Assembly (NCBI GenBank): GCA_023425905.1 | Contig: JAFABT010000284.1 | Location: 1 to 11,381 of the forward strand | Direction of reading: 5' to 3' | Length of the DNA stretch: 11,381 bases | Source of the DNA: Actinomycetes bacterium | GTDB lineage: Bacteria; Actinomycetota; Actinomycetes; Actinomycetales; Cellulomonadaceae | Shown here: piece after piece, positions 6,470-11,381 of the stretch | Layout of the letters: each line of letters begins with the position of its first letter | How positions within the stretch are numbered: the first letter of the stretch is position 1 | Notes under the pieces: generated by a model | Databases searched by the model: none | What the model was told of the DNA's origin: nothing | Seen by the model: the letters and a program-made list of their open reading frames with translations, nothing else | Program-made: the position numbers and the translations under genes

Positions 6470-7954
6470 CTAGGCGACGTCGGGACGCGTCATGAGGGGT
6501 GCACGGAGGTGACGCGTGAGATCCGTGGTCGTGAGGGGCGGCGTGCTCCACGTCGCCGTCGCCGCGCCGGCCGCGTCGTCAATTGTGACGCGCACCCGGT
6601 GCGGCGTCGTGATCACGCACAGGTCGGCGACGAAGCGCCCCGCGACCCACGCCCCCGACGCCACGACCGGACGCCCGAGCGGCGCGCTCTCACGCCACGC
6701 CCCCGACCCGACCTTGACCGCGGCCTCGTCCCCGAGCCGCAGCACCCACCCGTCCGCCGCAGGCTTGACCGTCACCGAGGTCCCGTCCGGCAGCGCCGAG
6801 CCCTCGACCGTCCCGTCGAGCCGCGCAGCGGTAGACCGGCCCGCGTCATTCAGCCCCGCGACCGGCGGCAGCGCCAGCCCGCGCAGCCGCTCCGCGAGCG
6901 CCGCGTCGTCGGCCCCGCTCTCCGCCTCGCCGGCGTCGTCGCCGTCGATCCCCGGCAGCAGGCACTCCCACAGCGCGTCGAACACCGGCTGGGAGTCCCC
7001 CTGCTGGGTCACGACGACGACGAGGTCCGCCTCCGGCACGACGACGCACTGCTGCCCGTAGGCGCCGTTGCCGTGGAAGCCGTGGCGCGACATCCAGACC
7101 TGGTAGCCGTAGCCGCACTGGAAGTCGGCGCCTGCGTCCGTGCCGTCGTCCCGCGTCGATGTGCTGTCGACGCGGCGGGTCGTCGCGCGCTCGACCCAGT
7201 CGCGCGGAACGAGCTGGCGATCGCCCCACCTGCCGCCGCGCAGCAGCAGCTCCCCGAAGGCGGCGACGGCCTCGGTCGTGAGGTGCAGGCCGTGGAACCC
7301 GAACACCGCGCCGCTGCCCACCCGGTCCCACTCGGCGTGGTCGATGCCCATCGGTGCGAAGATCCGCTCGTCGAGCAGGTCGGGCAGGTCGCGGCCGGTG
7401 GCGCGCTCGACCATCCGGGCGAGGACATACGTCGTCGCGTCGTCGTAGAAGTGATGCGTCCCCTCGGGGTCGGTGAACGGGACCCGCAGGAACCCCTTCG
7501 TGAGGTCGCCCGGCTCGAGCTCCCACGCGTCCAGGAGGCTGTTGGCCGCGTGCCCCGTCGTCATCGTGAGCAGGTGGTCCACCGTGAGCCGACGCGCCTG
7601 CTCGGAGGCGTCGTCGGGCACGTGCTCGGGCAGGACGTCGACGACGCGGTCCTCGAGGGAGAGCACCCCGTCGGCGACCGCGAGCCCGACGGCCATCGCG
7701 GTGAACGACTTCGTGAGCGAGTAGAGCAGGTGCGGACGATCAGCCGTGTACGGCGCCCACCAGCCCTCGGCGACGACGCTCCCGCGGCGCACGACCATGA
7801 GCGAGTGCATCTCGCCCGGGCCCTCCTCGAGCCGGTCGAGCAGAGCCCGGACGGCGCGAGCGGAGACGCCGGCGGCCGACGGGGCGGATCGGGGCAGCAA
7901 CGAACCGTCGGGGAGCATCTGGGCACGGTACCTGCGGAGGCGTGGGTCGGCCAC
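6470..7954 (-). CDS. Serine hydrolase, beta-lactamase (class C/penicillin-binding) fold
   Basis: A 494-aa protein. The start is taken as GTG at 7954, because GAGG overlapping the upstream stop codon stands about eight bases before it; ATG at 7918 is the alternative, and longer versions would run through the upstream gene. SLTK (Ser79, Lys82) is the nucleophile and base pair. FYDDATTYVL (Tyr170) occupies the place of the YxN motif, with D-D in place of x-N. HGNGAYGQ (about 294-301) replaces the third KTG-like motif. No signal peptide is seen, so it is probably cytosolic. Family members act as esterases, peptidases or amide hydrolases; a true beta-lactamase role is unlikely. The last 110 residues or so form an extra beta-rich domain. 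The membrane-protein gene stops five bases upstream, indicating one operon. Confidence 0.88.
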   Translation of the reverse strand: MADPRLRRYRAQMLPDGSLLPRSAPSAAGVSARAVRALLDRLEEGPGEMHSLMVVRRGSVVAEGWWAPYTADRPHLLYSLTKSFTAMAVGLAVADGVLSLEDRVVDVLPEHVPDDASEQARRLTVDHLLTMTTGHAANSLLDAWELEPGDLTKGFLRVPFTDPEGTHHFYDDATTYVLARMVERATGRDLPDLLDERIFAPMGIDHAEWDRVGSGAVFGFHGLHLTTEAVAAFGELLLRGGRWGDRQLVPRDWVERATTRRVDSTSTRDDGTDAGADFQCGYGYQVWMSRHGFHGNGAYGQQCVVVPEADLVVVVTQQGDSQPVFDALWECLLPGIDGDDAGEAESGADDAALAERLRGLALPPVAGLNDAGRSTAARLDGTVEGSALPDGTSVTVKPAADGWVLRLGDEAAVKVGSGAWRESAPLGRPVVASGAWVAGRFVADLCVITTPHRVRVTIDDAAGAATATWSTPPLTTTDLTRHLRAPLMTRPDVA

Positions 7955-7959
7955 GAGAA

Positions 7960-8475
7960 CTACCTCGCGCGACGTCGCCCCAGGGCGAGGCCTCCGAGCG
8001 CCCCGACGACGGCGCCGAGCACGACCGTCGTCGTGAGTGACGGGGCGCCGTCGCCCCTGGAGAGCCACACGGTCGCCTCGGTCGCGGCGGCCTCCCCCTC
8101 GCGCATGTGGACGTCGACGTCCACACCGCCGCGGGACGCGTGCACGGTCTGGGACGACGTCCGCACCGAGACGTCATGGACCTCCCAGCCCTGTGCCTCG
8201 AGGGTCGCGGCTACGCCAGCGCCCGAGACCTCAGCGCCCGACGCCGCCCCCACGAGCACCCCGCCCCTGTCGAACGACGGCGCCCATCTCCCACTGACCA
8301 CGGGTTCGCCGCTCGTGACCAGACCGTCGATGTCGATCCCCCGCGCCATGGCGATCAGCTCGGCGTCCGTCGGCTGCACGACGTACCAGTGCAGTGCGAG
8401 CCCACCCACCGCGCCCGCTCCGGCCAGCAGGACTGCGACGAGGATGCACCGGGCCGCACGTCGGAGGGGGCTCAT
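7960..8475 (-). CDS. Two-TM membrane protein of unknown function
   Basis: A 171-aa protein with an N-terminal membrane segment (about residues 9-30, after basic RRAAR), a central soluble domain rich in short strands, and a second membrane segment (about 148-166, TTVVLGAVVGALGGLALG) ending in a basic RRRAR tail. The positive charges at both ends put the central domain outside the cell. No family is recognised. ATG at 8475 has only a weak ribosome site. It is the first gene of a pair with the serine hydrolase. The 220-bp gap upstream (8476-8695) shows no gene. Confidence 0.7.
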   Translation of the reverse strand: MSPLRRAARCILVAVLLAGAGAVGGLALHWYVVQPTDAELIAMARGIDIDGLVTSGEPVVSGRWAPSFDRGGVLVGAASGAEVSGAGVAATLEAQGWEVHDVSVRTSSQTVHASRGGVDVDVHMREGEAAATEATVWLSRGDGAPSLTTTVVLGAVVGALGGLALGRRRAR

Positions 8476-8695
8476 CTGTGGTCCGCTCTGTGGCTGAGGC
8501 CGAGGATCAACCGCCCCGTACCAGTCCGGACGCTACTGCTGTCCGACGCGCACCGTGGGCGAACTCGGCACGTTCACCTACGTGGAGCAGCGCAGCTGAG
8601 CCGGTGAGCGCAGCCAGGCGGGACCGCGTGATCGGGCCCGGTCTCGAGCAGGACGCCACCCGTCGGCGACGCCTCTACCCGGCGCAACCCCCGCC

Positions 8696-9619
8696 TCAGA
8701 CCCGCTCGACCCGGTCGGCCTGGGGGCCGCGGTCGCTCTGCCGGACGTCGTAGCGGACGCGATCGCCCGCCTCGAGCGGCTCGGCCCCCCGCACGACGGA
8801 CACGTGGACGAAGAGGTCGTCGCCACCGGCGTCTGGGCGGATGAAGCCGAAGCCGCGGTCGGGGTCGTAGCGCACGACGACACCCTCGCCGCCGCGCACC
8901 GGGGCGCTCGACGTCGACGGCCGCACCGAGCGGCTGCGGACCGGTGCGGCGGGCGCCGGGGCCGCGCCGCCCATGAGCCGCACGTGGCGCGCCTGCGGGC
9001 CCTTGTCGCCTACGACGACGTCGTACGCGACGCGGTCCCCGATGTAGAGGTCCTCCGGCCCGTCGACGAGCTCCCGGACGTGGATGAAGACGTCCTCGCC
9101 GCCCGCGTCGGGCGTGACGAAGCCGAAGCCCTTCGCGCCGTCGAACCAGGACACGGTGCCGTCCGCGCCGTCGGACGCGACCGCGGCCTCCGCGCCGAGC
9201 GGAAGCAGGTGGTCCGCCTGCGGGCCCTTGTCACCATCGACGACGAGGAACGCGACGCGCTGCCCGTCGCTCAGCACTCCCCCGCCGACGATCGCCGAGC
9301 TGTGCACGAAGATCTCCGCGCCCCCGCCGTCGGGCGTGATGAAGCCGTAGCCCTTCGCGGGCTCGTACCAGGTGACGGTGCCGAGCACGCCGAGCGCCGC
9401 GGCGACGGCGTCGGCCGTCACCCGGACGCGCAGCGCCTGCGGACCGCGCTCGTTCTCGCCGAGCTCGTACTCGACCTCCTGGCCCTCGCGGAGCAGCCGC
9501 GTGCCGTCGTCGTTGATGATCTCCGACGCGTGGACGTAGAGGTCCTCGACGCCCTCACCGACGCCGATGAAGCCGAAGCCGCGGTCGGTGTCGAACCAAC
9601 GGACGATTCCCTGGGGCAC
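8696..9619 (-). CDS. Protein with four tandem cold-shock domains
   Basis: A 307-aa protein built almost entirely of cold-shock domains: CSD1 at 4-67, CSD2 at 80-141, CSD3 at 154-216 and CSD4 at 246-307. Domains 1-2 and 2-3 are joined by 12-residue linkers, and 3-4 by a 29-residue Pro/Ala/Ser/Arg linker (217-245). Each has RNP1 (GFGFI or GYGFI) and an RNP2-like segment (LYVHA, IFVHS, VFIHV, LFVHV), and each ends in a GPQA motif. Ordinary bacterial CspA proteins are single domains near 67 residues. It should bind single-stranded RNA or DNA over a long footprint, as a chaperone or translational regulator. GTG at 9619 is chosen over GTG at 9625 because GAGGAG fits the former's spacing and it gives a CspA-like MPQGIVRW start. 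A hairpin terminator upstream isolates it from the preceding genes. Confidence 0.92.
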   Translation of the reverse strand: MPQGIVRWFDTDRGFGFIGVGEGVEDLYVHASEIINDDGTRLLREGQEVEYELGENERGPQALRVRVTADAVAAALGVLGTVTWYEPAKGYGFITPDGGGAEIFVHSSAIVGGGVLSDGQRVAFLVVDGDKGPQADHLLPLGAEAAVASDGADGTVSWFDGAKGFGFVTPDAGGEDVFIHVRELVDGPEDLYIGDRVAYDVVVGDKGPQARHVRLMGGAAPAPAAPVRSRSVRPSTSSAPVRGGEGVVVRYDPDRGFGFIRPDAGGDDLFVHVSVVRGAEPLEAGDRVRYDVRQSDRGPQADRVERV

Positions 9620-9660
9620 GTGCACTCCTCAAAGCTGTAGGTCGCTCCCCCCAGTGTCCC

Positions 9661-9674
9661 CGACGCGCGCGTCG
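9661..9674. promoter_or_regulatory. 14-bp perfect palindrome upstream of the cold-shock gene
   Basis: CGACGCGCGCGTCG is its own reverse complement and lies about 40 bp before the GTG at 9619, between the hairpin and the ribosome site. It might be an operator, but short CG-rich palindromes arise often by chance in such DNA. No clear promoter hexamers were found beside it. Confidence 0.2.
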
Positions 9675-9687
9675 CGTCCGGCCATCT

Positions 9688-9730
9688 GAGCGGAGAGTTC
9701 GGTTCGCATGGTGAACCGAACTCTCCGCTC
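9688..9730 (-). terminator. Hairpin terminator, copy 2
   Basis: A perfect 17-bp stem is followed by a further inner pairing around an ATG-containing loop; the arms carry GGAGAGTTCGGTT and its complement. It is a near copy of the hairpin at 10851-10895. It follows the duplicated permease end and would stop transcription from the unknown gene before the cold-shock gene. There is no U-tract. Confidence 0.75.
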
Positions 9731-9759
9731 TGAGGCTGGCGTTCGCTATCGGGCCACCG

Positions 9760-9822
9760 TCACGCGGCTGCCGGGGCGCCGACGTCGGTCGCTAGGTACG
9801 CGTCCGGCGGGCGGCGGGCATC
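9760..9822 (-). pseudogene. Duplicated 3' end of the FtsX-type permease gene
   Basis: On the minus strand this reads ARRPPDAYLATDVGAPAAA and then TGA at 9762-9760. The intact permease ends in ARRATRLATDVGTPAA and TGA. Nucleotide identity covers the GCCGACGTCGGTCGCTAGG core (plus strand) and the flanking CGGCGGGCGGCG stretch, with 2-bp indels. It has no start or upstream coding part, so it is a leftover gene end between the unknown gene and the second hairpin. Confidence 0.65.
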
Positions 9823-9830
9823 GGCCCGTC

Positions 9831-10769
9831 TCACCCTTCGTCGACGACGACCCACTCGACCTCGACGGCCGCGTCCGCGAGGGCCTGGCGGACGCGTGGC
9901 GCGAAGAGCGGCTCGACGTCCCCTTGACCGTCGAGCACGACCGAACGCCCGGCGACCCGCTCCTCGGAGAGCCCCCAGAGGTCTCCCCCGGTCGGCCCCC
10001 AGGCGTTGAGTACCCAGTAGTCCTTGGACTCACCACCTCGGACGACCGGGACACGCAGCCACCCGTGGGTGTCGCCGTCGCGACGGACACTCTCGACGGC
10101 CGCGCGAAACCGGTCGCTGTAGGCCATCGACTCGATGTCGTCGATCGCCAGCAGGTCCGGCCAGCCGGGGTCGTCGTCGTGGCGGGTCACCGGCGGGAAG
10201 TCCCACGCCGAAGGGTCGACCTCGCCTGGCTGGTGCGCGGCTGTCCACCAGTCGTCGAGCTGGTCCTCGTTGTCGTCGACGACGCTCTCGGCCAGTGCTG
10301 CGGAGCGCCACGGCTCCGGCGTGACAAGCTCGAGGTAGTCGGGCCGGACTCGGGCCACCCTGGGTGCCGCGCGCATGACCCGGATCGCGTCGTTGCTCAC
10401 ACAGGTCTCTAGGTGCATGAGGTCGCGGTACCGCCCTCCCGCCGGGAGCGACCCGGTCGCTCGGGCCGAGTCAGCCGACGACTCGAGATACGCCGCGACC
10501 TCGCGCAGGCCCTCGAGCGCCATCGTGACAGTGGTCCGGAGCGTCGACGAGCGCACGCCCATGCGCTCGGGACCCACCTCGAGGACGCGAGCAAGGAGCT
10601 CCGCTGGCCTCGCGGCGTCAGAGAACTCCAGCCCGGCGGCGACGCATGCGTCCCGGGTCGCCTCGATCAGGAGACGCTCGATGGCATCGACGTAGCCACC
10701 CCAGTCGTCCGACCGGCGCGCCTCCCTAGTTGCCGCGTAGAAGAGCTCCAGCGGATCAGCCTCGGTCAT
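9831..10769 (-). CDS. Unrecognised 312-aa cytosolic protein
   Basis: No family is recognised. ATG at 10769 is preferred over ATG at 10796 because AGGGGG stands just before it and nothing like a ribosome site precedes the upstream ATG. The protein is acidic and has no signal peptide or membrane segment. The N-terminal half is helical (about residues 5-125); the C-terminal half is rich in Trp and Asp (DDWWTAAHQPG, GWLRVPVVRGGESKDYWVLNAWGP) and looks alpha/beta. The Trp/Asp-rich, acidic character resembles some immunity or SMI1/SUKH-like proteins in feel, but I see no defining motif and do not assign one. The gene lies between two copies of a permease gene end, which marks it as an accessory insertion. 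Confidence 0.7.
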   Translation of the reverse strand: MTEADPLELFYAATREARRSDDWGGYVDAIERLLIEATRDACVAAGLEFSDAARPAELLARVLEVGPERMGVRSSTLRTTVTMALEGLREVAAYLESSADSARATGSLPAGGRYRDLMHLETCVSNDAIRVMRAAPRVARVRPDYLELVTPEPWRSAALAESVVDDNEDQLDDWWTAAHQPGEVDPSAWDFPPVTRHDDDPGWPDLLAIDDIESMAYSDRFRAAVESVRRDGDTHGWLRVPVVRGGESKDYWVLNAWGPTGGDLWGLSEERVAGRSVVLDGQGDVEPLFAPRVRQALADAAVEVEWVVVDEG

Positions 10770-10850
10770 GAGTCCCCCTGTGGTGGTGCGTCCCATTTGT
10801 CACATCGAGCATCGGCGCGCCGCCGAGGCCACTTGAGGCCGCCGGACGGC

Positions 10851-10895
10851 AGAGCGGAGAGTTCGGTGCGCATGGTGCACCGAACTCTCCGCTCT
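10851..10895 (-). terminator. Hairpin terminator, copy 1, after the permease gene
   Basis: A perfect 19-bp stem with a 7-base loop, beginning 16 bases after the permease stop. It differs from the hairpin at 9688-9730 in the inner stem: TGC/GCA here, TTC-side/GAA there. The T-to-G change on one arm is matched by A-to-C on the other, so base pairing is kept. It is symmetric and could work in both directions. Confidence 0.8.
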
Positions 10896-10911
10896 GAGGC
10901 TGACGGCGATG

Positions 10912-11381
10912 TCACGCCGCCGGGGTGCCGACGTCGGTCGCTAGGCGCGTCGCCCGGCGGGCGGCGATCGCGGTCGCGACGAGTGCGAAGGCCACAACGG
11001 CCCCGCTCACCAGCGCGTACGCCGCGTAGTCGACGACGGGTGGCCCGGAGAACAGCCCCGCGCTCACCCCGACGACCGCGGGGATGACCGCGACCGTCCC
11101 GACGACCCACGCCGTCACGCCCGTGATCCCGGCCTCGACGGTCGTCATCGCCATGAGCTGGCGACGCGTCGTGCCGGTGCGGTGCAGCAGCGCGAGCTCG
11201 TCGCGGCGCGCGACCGTCGTCATCGCGAGCGTGCTCGCCGCTCCGACCGCGACGACGCCGAGCAGGAGCAGCAGCAGCGCGAGGCCGATGTCGTTCTCGC
11301 CGCCCGCGGACTGCATCGCCGCCTCGACGTGGGTCGCGGGGTCGGCGGCCGAGCCGCCCAGAGCGGCGATCGCCTCGGTGA
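10912..11381 (-). CDS. FtsX-type ABC transporter permease (C-terminal part)
   Basis: The frame stays open to the window edge, so the 5' part is missing; 155 residues are visible. They hold three membrane segments of the FtsX/MacB C-terminal domain: IGLALLLLLLGVVAVGAAS, ITGVTAWVVGTVAVIPAVVG and YALVSGAVVAFALVATAIA. The cytoplasmic loop after the first segment, VARRDELALLHRTGTTRRQL, is the family's typical coupling segment that contacts the ATPase subunit. Such permeases export or extract lipids, lipoproteins, peptides or drugs; the substrate is not visible. The end ARRATRLATDVGTPAA and the hairpin following it are duplicated at 9688-9822. Confidence 0.9.
   Translation of the reverse strand, partial: TEAIAALGGSAADPATHVEAAMQSAGGENDIGLALLLLLLGVVAVGAASTLAMTTVARRDELALLHRTGTTRRQLMAMTTVEAGITGVTAWVVGTVAVIPAVVGVSAGLFSGPPVVDYAAYALVSGAVVAFALVATAIAARRATRLATDVGTPAA

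Larger units (their letters stand above)
9688..10850 (-). mobile_element. 1.16-kb single-gene insertion unit at the permease 3' end
   Basis: The unit holds the 312-aa gene, then a diverged copy of the permease gene's 3' end and its hairpin. Together with the intact permease end and hairpin at 10851-10980, it forms a direct duplication offset by about 1.15 kb (19 identical bases around 9779-9797 and 10929-10947, plus 24 identical bases entering the hairpins). There is no recombinase and no terminal inverted repeats. The copies differ by small indels, so the event is older than the 890-bp insertion or used a diverged donor. Confidence 0.45.

Noticed and set aside
6509..8497. 662-codon plus-strand open frame opposite the serine hydrolase gene
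   Set aside because: Antisense shadow made long by GC-rich codon bias; composition is Arg/Pro/Ala with no motifs, and the minus strand has SLTK and a coherent fold.
8498..8599. Short plus-strand coding-like stretch (YQSGRYCCPTRTVGELGTFT and on) ending in a stop in the gap before the membrane-protein gene
   Set aside because: It looks vaguely like a gene tail but has no start, no homologous partner in the window and no repeat, so it cannot be told from chance.
8804..9640. 278-codon plus-strand frame opposite the cold-shock gene
   Set aside because: Its repeated look merely mirrors the four repeated domains on the other strand.

Overview
The window is very GC-rich, with strong G/C bias at third codon positions, frequent GTG starts and actinobacterial protein families. 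I infer a Gram-positive actinobacterium, plausibly of the Cellulomonas/Promicromonospora group (Micrococcales). This rests on sequence style, not on a marker gene. No rRNA, tRNA, CRISPR array, transposase or integrase is visible.

Left part (1-1535): a leaderless promoter drives a winged-helix/nucleotidyltransferase protein of MntA antitoxin type. It is followed by a HEPN (HepT-type) toxin gene that is broken by a frameshift and apparently a lost start codon. Next comes a plus-strand run of core-like genes (1536-4826): an ATP-grasp ligase, a lipoprotein translationally coupled to it by a 4-base overlap, a RidA-family protein lacking the catalytic arginine, and an alpha/beta hydrolase.

Centre (4736-5725): a perfect 54-bp direct repeat, 890 bp apart, lies at the 3' end of the hydrolase gene. 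Between the copies is a gene for a small exported protein. Beyond the second copy is the orphaned original hydrolase 3' end, which overlaps the tail of a convergent P-loop kinase gene. The simplest reading is that a circle-like 890-bp unit entered the 3' end of the hydrolase gene and gave it a new C-terminus.

Right part (5683-11381, all minus strand): a uridine-kinase-like protein, a serine beta-lactamase-fold hydrolase coupled to a two-TM membrane protein, a protein made of four tandem cold-shock domains, an unrecognised 312-aa protein, and the C-terminal part of an FtsX-type ABC permease. The 312-aa gene lies between two diverged copies of the permease gene's 3' end plus hairpin terminator. 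This is a second single-gene insertion with the same layout as the first.

The main point of interest is that two separate one-gene insertions within 6 kb each sit at the 3' end of a host gene, duplicate that end, and carry no recombinase. This may reflect an uncharacterised cassette-insertion process or repeated homologous recombination between short gene-end sequences.
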